Positions 11,901 through 23,701 of a DNA stretch of 43,846 nucleotides are shown one piece after another (the first letter of the stretch is position 1; each line of letters begins with the position of its first letter). The DNA is from Plakobranchus ocellatus (Eukaryota > Mollusca > Gastropoda > Plakobranchidae), in NCBI GenBank assembly GCA_019648995.1, contig BLXT01007004.1, positions 517,749 through 561,594 of the forward strand, in the 5' to 3' direction. The translations under genes and the position numbers were made by a program. The notes below the pieces were generated by a model. The model ran no database searches. It was not told the origin of the DNA and saw only the letters and a list, made by a program, of their open reading frames with translations.

Positions 11901-14900
11901 GTATTTTTTCAGTATGCTAATGAGAGAGCAAGGGTCAAACAAGCAATGTCAATAAAAGTGGTGGACACTCTTATTAGCCGCATTTTATTTAATCAATCAG
12001 TACCTCTATTTTTATGGTTTTTTCCCCATTTGGCATAATAATAGTAAGGAACATGGATTTACCTTATTTACAGAAAATATTGAAATTTAAATAGTAGGAA
12101 AAAATTACCCACATCTATAATTTCTTCCAGGGTTTCTATCAGAGATGTGAGGCCAAAAAATTTTGCTTCTTCCAAAACTCCTGAAACATACAGAAATTTA
12201 AAAAGTTATGAGACTTGCAAAACAGAACAAAACTTAAGCTCAAAGCTGCATCTACAACAAATAAATGAAAGAATCACCATTTTAAAAATTCTAAATCTTG
12301 GTATCCGCTGCTTTGACAAAAAAAAAAATTAGTTTCATTTGGGGTACTTCATTTAAGCTACGTTTTTTCACTATCTTAACAAATATGATATTGATAAGTT
12401 TGTTTAACACTACAATGGCTTTTTAGAAGCAAAACACACCTTCACATTATTCAAGGTGATTAATGGCTTACATATCTTTTACAGGCATACAAATAAACAA
12501 GAGATGACAGTTACAGAGATGTGGCTTTTTTTTATTAAGGCTTAAGAATTTTATTGAATGAAAAGATACCAAATGAGCTGACACAAATGAGGACTGTCAG
12601 TGCTTAAAATATATTGAAACAGCAAATGCATTTTCTGAGCCATTCTAATCATTACACAGGTTATAACAATCCTGAAGTAAAGGGAGAAAAAATTTTGAAT
12701 AAATGAGTGGTTAAAAAATGCCTGGATAAAGTGAACTTCTCAAGAGCATGCAAGCAGATTTTTGCCCATACCACAACACATCTGTCTCCAGTGTTAGGAA
12801 AGGCAAGGTATGTCTTCATTTAAAATTGTCAGGAAATGTATGTTAAATTTCAGTATAAACTTGTCAAGTAAAAGGAAATTAAGTTTGTGCTCACACCTTC
12901 TGGATTGACATTTTTATCCAAAATGAGTTTCCCATGTCTGAGGTAGTTTAAAATAGGCTCAAAGTAGAGTGGACTGCGGTCAATGAGGTAGGCACCAGTT
13001 CCATCCACACGGCTGCTCCATCCTATATCTGACAACAAATTGACAAAATTTTAATACACACTTCCCAAAATGTTAAAGTTTCCCCCCAATAAAATGTCTA
13101 GTCTTAAAGAATTTTTTTTTCTTCCTATTATATGTGTGGGCGCACAGGAAAACCCGTCGGAAGTCGCAAAGGCTTGTTTTGAACTAGAGCCATTTAAAGT
13201 TGATTACCTTGTTCATGGCCGAAATCGAGATTTTGTTTACAATAAAATCTCCATTTATTCATCTTCATATTCCACCAAGTTTTATTAATTTCTATAACCT
13301 ATAACCTATTTAATTATGCATTTTTTTAAGGCATCTTGATCATTATACACCAAACTAAAGGGCAGTTTCTTGACGGTTAGATTCTAACTAGTGCGCATGA
13401 ATATAAATTAATCTGGTTGAGTGCGCAGACGTTTTATTGAGATAACCTTATAGATCTGCTGGCTCAAAAAACACCGCAATGCTATAATCGATTAAGCAAA
13501 CATTTTACGTTTCTTGTCTCACAAAGATCTTCAAAACATTGATGTTTTTATATATATAATTGAGTTTTTACCTTGAAAGCATTAATTTTAAGTTTATTGC
13601 AATTAAAAGTAATGTGTACAAAAATCGGTGCTTCACCTTTCGATCAAAACTTGACCAACCCACATTTGCAGCCTCAATGAATGACTCGAAAATCGCAAAA
13701 TTTTTAAACCTAAACCTAGCCGATTCATCGGCCTATGATGATGTCCATTTTATTTCATGAAAAACATGACGCAGATGATGAACAAAGCAAAAGTAATGAA
13801 TAAATCACTCTGTCTTGATGATTTGATATAAATCTATAGACAATGACTGCCAGTGTGTCCTGTTTTCTTTCATTCTGTCTCTCCTTCTCTATCTCCTTTT
13901 CTCTCTCAGGCCTAAGCCTAGATCTTGTTTACCTCTGTTGTCGTTTATTATTAATGTTTGGAAGCTAGATCTAACTTAAAACCGTAGTTTTGACAGTCTA
14001 CNNNNNNNNNNNNNNNNNNNNNNNNNNNNNNNNNNNNNNNNNNNNNNNNNNNNNNNNNNNNNNNNNNNNNNNNNNNNNNNNNNNNNNNNNNNNNNNNNNN
14101 NNNNNNNNNNNNNNNNNNNNNNNNNNNNNNNNNNNNNNNNNNNNNNNNNNNNNNNNNNNNNNNNNNNNNNNNNNNNNNNNNNNNNNNNNNNNNNNNNNNN
14201 NNNNNNNNNNNNNNNNNNNNNNNNNNNNNNNNNNNNNNNNNNNNNNNNNNNNNNNNNNNNNNNNNNNNNNNNNNNNNNNNNNNNNNNNNNNNNNNNNNNN
14301 NNNNNNNNNNNNNNNNNNNNNNNNNNNNNNNNNNNNNNNNNNNNNNNNNNNNNNNNNNNNNNNNNNNNNNNNNNNNNNNNNNNNNNNNNNNNNNNNNNNN
14401 NNNNNNNNNNNNNNNNNNNNNNNNNNNNNNNNNNNNNNNNNNNNNNNNNNNNNNNNNNNNNNNNNNNNNNNNNNNNNNNNNNNNNNNNNNNNNNNNNNNN
14501 NNNNNNNNNNNNNNNNNNNNNNNNNNNNNNNNNNNNNNNNNNNNNNNNNNNNNNNNNNNNNNNNNNNNNNNNNNNNNNNNNNNNNNNNNNNNNNNNNNNN
14601 NNNNNNNNNNNNNNNNNNNNNNNNNNNNNNNNNNNNNNNNNNNNNNNNNNNNNNNNNNNNNNNNNNNNNNNNNNNNNNNNNNNNNNNNNNNNNNNNNNNN
14701 NNNNNNNNNNNNNNNNNNNNNNNNNNNNNNNNNNNNNNNNNNNNNNNNNNNNNNNNNNNNNNNNNNNNNNNNNNNNNNNNNNNNNNNNNNNNNNNNNNNN
14801 NNNNNNNNNNNNNNNNNNNNNNNNNNNNNNNNNNNNNNNNNNNNNNNNNNNNNNNNNNNNNNNNNNNNNNNNNNNNNNNNNNNNNNNNNNNNNNNNNNNN

Positions 14901-17900
14901 NNNNNNNNNNNNNNNNNNNNNNNNNNNNNNNNNNNNNNNNNNNNNNNNNNNNNNNNNNNNNNNNNNNNNNNNNNNNNNNNNNNNNNNNNNNNGGAGAGCT
15001 AGGGAGGATGTTTAGTCACTGATTTGAAAAAAATGTTTGCCTAATCAATCCAATATCTGATTTTTCTTAATCTTTCAGGATTTGTATCATTTCTGACATT
15101 AAAATATCTAAATATTATTTTTTCACATTTTTTCTCTTTGTTGTTTCAGTACTGTTGCTTTGTTAAATTCAAATACAGTAACAGGTATTTGTATATTTAG
15201 ACCTATTTTTCACTTTTTGACAGATTTCATCAATTTAGAACCACCTTTGCAATGACTAAGTACAGTAAGCATTGCAAAAATCATACAGTTTTCTCTGCCA
15301 CTGAACTAACTTTTTTAGAGGAGTTGAAGTATTTTTGTTTAAAAAATTGGAAATAATGAGATAATGATATCAGTATTTTTTTTTTTAATGCAGCATAAAT
15401 CAAGAAGTGTATGTGTGTGACTCTTTAAATTAGTGTTGACATTCCAGATAACTAAGATTTCTAGAAAAGCCCAAGAAAAAATTGAAAAGTAAGACATATT
15501 TTGAGATAAGTATGTAAAATTCAGTACTGCAGCATTATGATTATCATGGCAACCAAGAGGCAATCAGGATTTTTTATTTCTCTTCCTTGAGAAGACTTAA
15601 CAGATCCAAAAGAAAGGTTTAAAAATGTCAACTACAGATGACTAGAATATGATCACCTGGACTTTGCAGAATATTTGAATAAATTAAACTAATATAAAAT
15701 GAGGGTATTTTAAACTCCAAGGCAATGGACTGGATTGAGGAAAAGTTCAAGAAAAAAATCTAGCAAAATAGGCAAATACTATTTTTCAGTCCTCTCCAGT
15801 ATAAAATGAAAGAGAACTTATAGTGTTGTAAGTTAAATAAAGGCTCAATTTAAAAACAAATATTCAGTGATCAAAAAGCTTTCTCATTTTCATCATCCTT
15901 GACAACAAGTTTGACAAAGAAATAAATTAAAAGTACAAATCTCATACCTTTATCCTTACAAAACATTCTTGCCAACATGCTATCACCATCAAATCTGGTT
16001 AATGTGCCTCTGAAAAAAAGTAGGGGAAAAAATAAATTGAACCAAAGCAAACCAGATATCACAGGTTTTTTTGACTCATAAATTAAAAGAGGTATAAGCC
16101 TTCATTAGCATCAAACCAGCCCTGAAATCGCATATGGCTTATTATACTTGAATAGATAAATACCTTCATATACTAGCAATATTAAGTTTCAATTCTCTTT
16201 AAAAGAGTGTAAAGAAGTCATTTATTTGCCTAATGATATTTTCCCTACATATAGAAAGGCAGCAGTTTGCCAAACTTTCTATGCTTCACCTTGTCTCATG
16301 TCACTCTGCAAGCCTGAAAGATCACTTATTAATCTACACAGTGCAGGCAGAAAGAGGGGCTCTTTGCCTCCTGAGCCACAATCATGAATCACGCCTGGAT
16401 AGTTAGCATTTTAGGACTAAACACACATATCCTTGCACAAACACAATGCCTGTCAGGTGCAGAGATGTACCATAGTGTTTCCAGTGTTTTTACCATTGTA
16501 CGCCCATGAGATCCAGTCTCAATTCACTTGCTATCGATCAGCAGTGTTTCCAGTGTTTTTACCATTCCATGATCATAAAATCCACTAATGTTACCAGCCT
16601 TTTTACCACTGCATGCACATAGGATCCAGTCTCAAGTCATAAGCTATCGATCAGTAGTGTTCCCAGCATTTTTACCATTGCCAGCGCATAAGAGTAAATC
16701 TCAATTCATGTTCTATCAATCAAACAAAATATACAGCTCAGGTATGCAAAAACTTTTTTAAAAATCATTGAAAGAAAATTTTACAGACCTTGTAGTTGTG
16801 AAAACTTTTCCTCCAACATTGAGAGTGATCCATTCTGAAGGATTACAGCCTGAAGTCGATGACAAGCCCTCCAATGTGTCTGATCCAGGAAGGGTCTCAG
16901 TACTGCCTGGTAAAGCATGATAAACTTGTGCTCCTATATGAATAAAATAAAAATATTGATATCTATCTCATGCACACCAGTGAAATACATTCACCTGATT
17001 TTGAGACATTTTTAAGTGTTTTTTTTTTCTAAATTTAATGCCAAAGATCACAGAGAATGAAAATGTATCTAGCCTATTTTGATATGCAACATAGGTCTAC
17101 TTTAAAAATACCTATATTTGAGTATATATCAGGGTAAAATATTGGGGAATCAACATTGGTGAATAGATAATTGTGTAAAAAAATCATTTTGAAATGACTC
17201 CTTCTTTTCCTTTTGAATGAGAGTTAACATCTAAAGGGTCCAAAAAGAGGAAGCTGCAAGCCTCTCTACCCAAGCTTGGTCAAACCTTGAAAAAACAAAC
17301 AGGCCAACAATGCTAATAAAAAAAAAAGAGTCTAAGAAAAGAGTGCAGGAGGGACAGTGCTAAAGTTATAGTTGCAGTTATTAGCAAGAATTTTTATAGT
17401 AAGAAACAGTTGAAAGTTGAACTAGGATTTATTGTAGTTTTAGTTCCATCACTTTCCAAGAATAGTTAATCTGAATATTAAGACTGACAGAGAAATGGTT
17501 AGTTAAAACTTGATTAAAACAAGGACATAATTGATAGAGAAATTTGGTATAACAAACTCCTAGACAGATTAAAGCTATTAACATGTAATGAAAATTTAGC
17601 ATGTTTTTTAGAACGAAATCCTTCATTGCTTTTCATCAAATATTGAAATCTTTAAAATAATATGTGCAGTAAAACGAAGTAATAGGAAGAACTTTTATTA
17701 ACACCCAATCATCGCATAATTACAGGGTTGTTGATAGAAAAACTGAGATGAGGGGAAGGGCACATATGCAACAATAAGTGCAGCCAAACAAATGAGGGTG
17801 GGAGGCAGGGGAGAGCAAGATCTAATGTTCCACAAGCAAGATGGATAGTGCCAAGATCAGAGCATAAGCTGAGCAAGGGGCAAAGCAAGATAAATCATAC

Positions 17901-20136
17901 TCTATCTTCACGCATGATCTAGGCAGGCAGTTGACTTTGTTTAGCACAATCACACATCACTGTGACTAAGTGTAGGCTATGACTGTATAACATTTGTATA
18001 GGGGTGCAGGGCTTTTTTCAAGCCTACTCTGACTGTCAAATGACAGGTAAAATTGCTCACAATCACCAAGGTAATTTTTGTTTGGGCCTTGCTATTTGTG
18101 TCACAATTTAATGGATTTGAAATAAAAATGGAAAAGAGGATTAATCAAGAGATCTTATTCAGAATCTTTTTACTGATGGGTTGAATTGTAATTGGACCTT
18201 GTACTAAATGACAAATAACAGTTTCAATACTTACCACAAACTGATTGATGACTAGATGCATACAAAACATCATTATCTCTGAAAGATTAAATCAAAAAAA
18301 AAAAAAAACTTGTTTAAATCATCTTCAACCACAATTTGTTTAAAATTCCTTTGTTTGTTCATAAATAAATGTACAAGTTTTAAAAAAAAATGATTCTCAA
18401 ACAGGAAAATTAAATAATCTATTTGCCATTATGATGTTTTCTTCATTATTTAAAATAGTAAAAAGACAACGTAAATGTCATAGCATTTACCTTATAGCCC
18501 TGAGATCCTCAACACTTCCTCCTTGGGAATTGTGTAAGTGAGAGACATCTATGTTCAATTTTGAGCTTATGATATTTAGCAGCTCAGGAAAACTTTCAGG
18601 TAATGTGGAAATAACCTGCAAAATACAAATTTTGTACTATATATATATGATATCTATTGGATATTTTAATTGTTTAAGGCATTTGTTTTCAAACTGGCAA
18701 TAAACAAAAGAGGTTCTTTTTGATAGCTGTGGTGAAAAATACAAGCTGTTAGGAGAATCCACTTAACATGACCTTGGCCTTGGTGGAGCTGCATTGAAAA
18801 ATTGAATGCAAAAACATACTCTGGTTTTTCTCATAGATCCAACTGTTTTCTCTGTGTATTTTGACACAAAAAAGCCTAAAACAAACGTCAAAATTAATTA
18901 TGTGCCTGGGGCACATGGGATAGTGATTGTCGTAATAGTAGTCATCCCTATATCAGCCATGTAACATTTCGACCAATCTGCAGCTGAAATCAAAGCCAAA
19001 ATTGCAGAGAATTGATCAGGCTGTATAATCATCTTCACAAAAATCATCCAACTTATACGTAGAATAAGAAAAGGCTAAGAGCATAGTAGTCATCCCTGTA
19101 TCAGCCATTAAAAAAAGGCTAAGAGCTTCTGTGCATTTGTGTTTTTCCCTTGAAAGAAGGAATGGGAGGGAAACAGACACACTATATATTATAGAGTTAT
19201 TAATATTCAACAATGAATTCACCATCGTCAAATTAATGAGAAAAATATTGACCTTTGGTTGCCATGGTAGCAGCCGCAATCTTGAATTTTAATGAGCTCA
19301 TTGTGTAATTGTATCTTCTCCTAAAGTTACGTTGAAATTCAAATCATTTGAAACTTTGGAGACATATTCTGACATTCAATGTCTAGAGGGATTTTCTGAC
19401 ACCTTGAGAAGATTTGTATATTATACACAATTTCCAAATTCTATATTAGTAAGTGCCAAAGGTGGACCCCAAAACTGTTTACTTTTGAATAAAAGAGACC
19501 ACCAATTACAAGTTGGGAAAAGCTAAATGAGTACTAGTGAGATTTTAATTCCTTTAGGTAGATATAATAAGTAGATCCAGGTGAAAAATGTTGTTCAGAG
19601 TCTTATTACTGTGTGGTGGGTGAACAATTGATGGGCAACCACTTTTTAGTGATTTTTTTTTGTTGCTTAATTTATACACTAAGGATGCATCCAAAACTGA
19701 TTTTACAAAAAATAAAGCATTACTTTTATCCCATTACACAAAGGAACTCAAGTTTTATGCATCAATGAATTCAAATATGGCCAGTAGGAATCTTTAAAAC
19801 ATAAAACTTTCATAAAGCTGACAGTAGCTTTGGCCCCCATTTTAAATGGCCTTTGACCATCAGAGATCTTTTCAAATTGATGAACATTCTTCTATTGTAG
19901 CATATGAACCCACATGACTTAAGTGCTGATTTAGGCTGTAGGATCATATGATCTACTGTCAGATCATACGATCCGATACAACTTCAGTGATTTACCTCAG
20001 GTAAAATTAAATATATATTGTAATTTACATGCACGTATGGTTTGAGACATTTAAATTATACCTTTCCAGAATTGGTGCTCCCACTGTGAAAAACAGTAAT
20101 CCGTGTGCATTGTTTAGATGAGTCGTCAGGTTCCAT
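5914..20136 (-). CDS. KCTD9: BTB/POZ and pentapeptide-repeat protein KCTD9, 12 coding exons, 417 aa
   Basis: Coding exons, 5' to 3' on the minus strand: 20136-20062, 18615-18491, 18278-18235, 16933-16789, 16009-15948, 13028-12897, 12180-12113, 9603-9508, 9122-8973, 7404-7299, 6807-6674, 6030-5914. They total 1254 nt including the TAG. Every junction is GT-AG and the phases agree. The ATG is set by an in-frame TAA directly upstream. Residues 1 to about 81 form the ubiquitin-like KHA-type region. A BTB/T1 domain follows (about 115-205), recognised by [13 protein letters not shown] and [19 protein letters not shown]. From about 250 to 405 come A(N/D)Lxx pentapeptide repeats such as [14 protein letters not shown], which build a quadrilateral beta-helix. 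The C-terminus [10 protein letters not shown] matches the family. Human KCTD9 is 389 aa, and the extra length here is mainly at the N-terminus (about 10 residues) and in the linker before the BTB domain. In other animals KCTD9 oligomerises through BTB and is reported as a CUL3-linked ubiquitin-ligase adaptor; that role is family knowledge, not seen here. The 991-base gap lies within an intron, so no coding sequence is lost. Confidence 0.95.
6183..6375. repeat. Diverged tandem duplication in a KCTD9 intron
   Basis: Two adjacent copies of about 90-105 bp (roughly 6183-6270 and 6271-6375) share the ordered landmarks AATGTACAACATG / TATGTACAATATG, GCTACCAATATTCT / ACTAGCAATACTGT, ACAGACACTGTCAA / ACAGATATTGTCAA and TGTAGCAA. 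The second copy carries an inserted A14 run. It lies in the last KCTD9 intron (6031-6673). Confidence 0.6.
9604..12112 (-). other. Large KCTD9 intron, no internal gene seen
   Basis: This 2.5-kb intron separates the exon ending the BTB-proximal region (12180-12113) from the exon carrying TPITRRDLV (9603-9508). Short ORFs on both strands show no family resemblance. No transposon ends, microsatellite or RNA gene was recognised. Confidence 0.6.
13128..13750. other. CpG-rich, exon-like island in a KCTD9 intron
   Basis: CpG is scarce in most of the window, but this stretch has more than a dozen, for example CCCGTCGGAAGTCGC and GGCCGAAATCGAG. On the plus strand a polypyrimidine tract and CACAG at about 13148 precede an open reading ([15 protein letters not shown] and onward) that stays open to about 13285. 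On the minus strand ATGAACAAG is followed by a possible donor GTAATC. A second open segment lies at 13560-13760 (plus). I do not recognise the peptides. It could be an internal promoter with a nested first exon, a degraded element, or chance. Confidence 0.25.
14002..14992. other. Assembly gap (991 N)
   Basis: This is a run of unknown bases inside the KCTD9 intron between exons 16009-15948 and 13028-12897. The split glycine/aspartate codon across that intron joins in frame to give CKDKDIGWSS, as expected from the BTB domain, so no coding exon need be hidden here. Confidence 0.99.
16474..16724. repeat. 69-bp minisatellite, about 3.6 copies
   Basis: There are four imperfect units starting at 16474, 16543, 16587 and 16656. 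Units 1 and 3 are exactly 69 bp and unit 2 is cut to 44 bp. Each opens with a version of AGTGTTTCCAGTGTTTTTACCA, and full units continue through ATCCAGTCTCAATTCA to CTATCGATCAG. The array lies in the KCTD9 intron just downstream (in the transcript) of exon 16933-16789. Confidence 0.85.
18935..19126. repeat. Templated 26-bp insertion flanked by a 14-bp direct repeat
   Basis: ATAGTAGTCATCCCTATATC and the bases after it (18935-18960) recur at 19083-19108 with one mismatch in 26. The second copy is bounded on both sides by AAAAGGCTAAGAGC (19069-19082 and 19113-19126). This is a patchwork expected from break repair that copied nearby sequence. It lies in KCTD9 intron 1. Confidence 0.75.
19941..19984. 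repeat. Nested palindromes GGATCATATGATCT / AGATCATACGATCC
   Basis: The arms 19941-19954 and 19971-19984 are reverse complements over 13 of 14 bases. The first arm also contains the self-complementary GATCATATGATC. The spacer is 16 bases. It lies in KCTD9 intron 1, just past the first coding exon. Cruciform potential is clear; any function is unknown. Confidence 0.5.
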
Positions 20137-20639
20137 TTAAACACAATGTGGTTACTAATAATCTTAATATGAACTACTTTACAAATGCTGGACCTAATTT
20201 ATCACAAAGTGTAACTAACTGACTTGGTCGTTTAAAATGTTCTCAATAGAGGGAAGACCTTGATCTTGATACATCTAGATCTGCAATTATTAACTCTGTA
20301 AGAAGAAAAAGCTCTTATAAGATAACACTTACAACTTTATAAAACAAAATAACTCCGAGATAGGCTCTACTTCATTTTCAAATTACAGAGAAGACTTTAG
20401 GCTGTATCCTGGACATATTGGGATAGTGACATCACCGACAGTCTCATCTAATCATTTTCCACTTTATGCTGCCCTCCTTATAAAAAATATCTCTAACATT
20501 CTTTGAGAAAAAGTTTTCTGTGAACCTCTGAGATGAAATGTGGCCAACATGAATTAATGAGTCACAATAAGCACACACTAATGTTAACATTCTATTGCTA
20601 CTGTAAGTCTGAAGCATAAATGTTATACCTTCAAATAAA

Positions 20640-20720
20640 AACAAATCAAGGACTCTATGTAGATCATAATCTAGCTCTAGATTGAAAGATTAATAAATCT
20701 AGACTGTAGATCTAGATATA
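20640..20720. repeat. Degenerate TCTAGA/AGATCT hexamer cluster
   Basis: Several interrupted copies of the palindromic hexamer occur here (CTAGCTCTAGATT, AATCTAGACTGTAGATCTAG) upstream of KCTD9. They belong to the same family as the cleaner arrays at 23.7, 23.95, 27.0, 27.2 and 43.6 kb. Confidence 0.5.
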
Positions 20721-21149
20721 AAGCTGTATCTTTGTCACATATCAAAGTTGACGTCCAGCTACTTCCATTTGTTATTTGGCTTGGACATTCACACTGTATT
20801 CTCTTGGACACCTTCCACTAAACATGCCAACAAAAGTTATTTTAAAGCATTCCATAACTTCTTTAAAAAAGTAGTAGCTTGAATTTAAGTGATCATTCTC
20901 AATTCCAGATGGAAATACCAATTTTTTCCTCCTTCATACCCAAGGGTGAGGGTTCTAAATTTTCTCAGTCTCATCCCAAGGCGGCCAAGGTGAGGCCTAA
21001 GTTATTTACAAAATTGATTTTCACTGAAGTGCAGCAGAATTTGGTAATAACAAAAATTTTTGTTTCTATCATAAAGTGTCATTATACTATAGCAAGGGTT
21101 GTCATTATTCTCAGAAAAGAAATTAAAGATTTTTTCATTCACCTAAATG

Positions 21150-22018
21150 ATTTCCCTTTTATTATATAACGTAGTTATAGTAGATGAATACCCAGGAATT
21201 AGAATAGGTGGAAGAATGATCAATAATCTACGGTATGCAGACGATACAGTGTTAATAGCGGAAAATAAGGAAGATCTACAAAAATTGATAGACATAGCAG
21301 CAACCGAAAGTAAAAGAATGGGGCTCGAATTAAACAGCAAAAAGACAGAAGTTATGGTTTTTAATCGGAGGCCAAATCTAAACGCTGATCTCTTTGTTGA
21401 TGGGACAAAATTGAAACAACGCGACTCTTTCAAATATCTAGGAACTATCATAACACAGGACGGTAAAAGCCACACAGAAATAAAAGCTAGAATTGCACAA
21501 GCCAAAACTAACTTCCAAAAAAAGGAAATCATTACTAACCAACAAGAAAATAACGATAACAATTAGAAAAAGGGCCCTTCAATGTTACATTGAACCCATA
21601 CTCATGTACGGATGTGAGGCTTGGACAATAAATAAAGAGATACAAAAGAAAATTGAGGCCGCTGAGATGTGGTTCTTTAGACGTATGCTAAGAGTACCAT
21701 GGACGGCGAGAAAGACGAACGAAGAGGTTCTGAAAGAGACTGCGTCAACCAGGTCCTTGATGAGCAGAATACGAAGACGCCAGGCAAAGTTTGTGGGACA
21801 CATAATGAGAAGAGAAGGATTAGAGAACCTTGTTACAACCGGAAGAATGGAGGGGAAGAAGAGCAGAGGAAGACAAAGAGAGAAAATGCTGGATGGCATG
21901 ACTTCTTGGATGGGGACAAAGAGAGTGACGGATGCATTGTCGGAATCCTGGGATCGAGAGAGCTGGAAGGACATGATCGCCAACGCCAAGGGGCAAGGCA
22001 CCTGATGATGATGATGAT
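21150..22018 (+). mobile_element. 5'-truncated RTE/BovB-like non-LTR retrotransposon, frameshifted
   Basis: The 3' half of a reverse transcriptase is present in two overlapping frames. Frame A (21147-21566) carries the palm motif LRYADDTVLIAEN, with catalytic YADD at 21234-21245, then the MGLELNSKKTEVM and FKYLGTIITQDG blocks. Frame B (21493-22005) continues with YIEPILMYGCEAW, a basic RRMLRVPWTARKT segment and a GKKSRGRQREKMLDG tail. The frames switch in a run of seven A near 21520, consistent with a one-base indel. The endonuclease and the N-terminal half of the RT are missing. The copy ends in a short (TGA)n tract (22003-22018), typical of RTE-type 3' ends. It is a dead copy lying between KCTD9 and HSPA9. 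Antisense ORFs over the same bases are shadows. The RTE assignment is from motif resemblance only; the RT identity is firm. Confidence 0.88.
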
Positions 22019-22960
22019 AGTAGAAAATATCTAACATAGAGTAATTATCAGGAATGGAAAGGGGAGGAGGGAAATAAATACATACAGTCAGTGGTCATTG
22101 GCTAAGTGCTGGGTTTGGCTTAAATTCATCTATGCACTAGGCTGATGTTTCCTCTTTCTCTCTCCCTTTCTCTCTATAGCCTGTAGATGTAGGCCTAGTG
22201 ATTCTCCATCTTCTTGTTACTAAATGAACTTTCTTCCTCGCTCAACAGATTGATGGCTCATCCTTACTTCAAACTGAATTCAATACAAGGTTGGAGACAG
22301 GATGAGTTAGTGAAGATCTTTGGGTTTTTTATCATAATACGAAATTGTGTGCCACACATAGCTCTCCAGCCCAAATGCTGGGTAATCATAGGCTAGATTC
22401 GAGGGGTTGGGTTGGTCTAGATCTACACATGTGAACTGGTTATGATTAGCAAGGTGTAATGTGAGAGGGCTATGAAGGAAAGGGCACACAGCACAACGCT
22501 AGGTATCATTAACTTTTATAGCATTACTAGTTCCTATGTTTGTTGTTTAAAAAATGAATTATTTATAGCTTAAATAAAGATAAAAACGTAATGGCAAAAG
22601 ATTTCATTAAAAATCTGTTCCACAGAACGTGTAGTGACTTGTAGTGATATTTCACATATATACCTTTGAACAAGGCCTACAGACAGCAAGTAATAGCTAT
22701 TAAAGGACCCATAGGTGTATCACGCCCAATCAACAAAGAAGCCATTCTCTGCCTGAACTGAAGCATTCTGAAGAAGTTGACTACAAAAATCAAGGCTACC
22801 AAATCACCTGAATTATTCCCTGGGCAGAGATCTTTCACTATCCTTTTTTCTCTCTGTCCCTTCTCCCTGTGACCAAATCTAAAAGCACACAGATGTGAGC
22901 ATGTTCAGAGCCAATAAAAGGAACACACAGACACATACACATAAATAGTCGTTGTAAGAT
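22019..22960. other. Spacer between the divergent genes, nothing recognised
   Basis: About 0.9 kb of unique-looking AT-rich DNA follows the retrotransposon tail. It contains only short ORFs with no motif. No promoter element, RNA gene or repeat end was recognised. Confidence 0.4.
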
Positions 22961-23205
22961 GTAGTAGTCACAGTACTACTACAAATATTAATGATGAATT
23001 TGCAAAAACAGCAACATCAGTAATGATAGAAGTTATGGTAGTAGAAGTAGAAGTAATAGAAATTTTAAAAATTGCAGTAGTACTAGTAGTAGTAGTAGTA
23101 GTAGTAGTAATAGAGTAGTAGTAATAGTGGTAGTAGTAGTTGCTGTTGTTGTTGCAATTGTTATTCACGTTGTTGCTGTTACCGTATTGTTGTTGTACCA
23201 GTATT
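22960..23205. repeat. Compound trinucleotide microsatellite (TAG)n then (TTG)n
   Basis: Imperfect GTA/TAG triplets become a clean run at about 23077-23140 and pass into TTG/TGT triplets to about 23200. ORFs reading poly-Ser/Thr/Tyr across it on the minus strand are artefacts of the repeat. Confidence 0.85.
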
Positions 23206-23701
23206 TGAACTTAGTTGCAGCTGATATTTCTTGACATTAAAGTAATATTAGATGCAGGAATTGAACTGGGCATCAATTTGGGAATAGTAGAAGTTTTACA
23301 GAGTTTTCGATAATAGTACATTATAGGGTTCGATTTAATGGAGTTAACAAGGACTGTACTGTATAGAAGACATAGGTAACAATGCAGTAAATTGAAGCAA
23401 AATCAGATACGTGTAAATGTATTTAAGTTAATAGAATAACTACAATTGTACTTTCATAACTGTAAGATAACAAAATATTTTACTCAAATGTACAAGTACA
23501 AGTGTTTTGACGAGTAAGAATACTTTAACAAGAGGTGGGGGGAGTATAATAATTTTAAGTGATTGTTCCATCCCTGGGGTGAGATTAAGGTGAGATTGAA
23601 AATTTTTGTTGTTATTTGCACTTGGCATGAGAATAATGGCATCCTTAAAATAAGTCTAAATGCCAGTTTAAATTCAAGATTTTGTACATTTGTTAATTAG
23701 C

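Noticed and set aside
13990-15015. 341-codon open reading frame
   Set aside because: It is almost entirely the N gap; only about ten real codons are present.
16340-16400. Minus-strand TGGCTCAGGAGG resembling a tRNA A box
   Set aside because: No B box or cloverleaf follows, so it does not support a tRNA or SINE.
21143-22037. Antisense ORFs of 139 and 150 codons
   Set aside because: They lie opposite the reverse-transcriptase frames, which carry the YADD motif; the antisense readings are shadows.
22968-23168. Low-complexity Asn/Tyr/Thr-rich ORF
   Set aside because: It is a translation of the TAG/TTG microsatellite.
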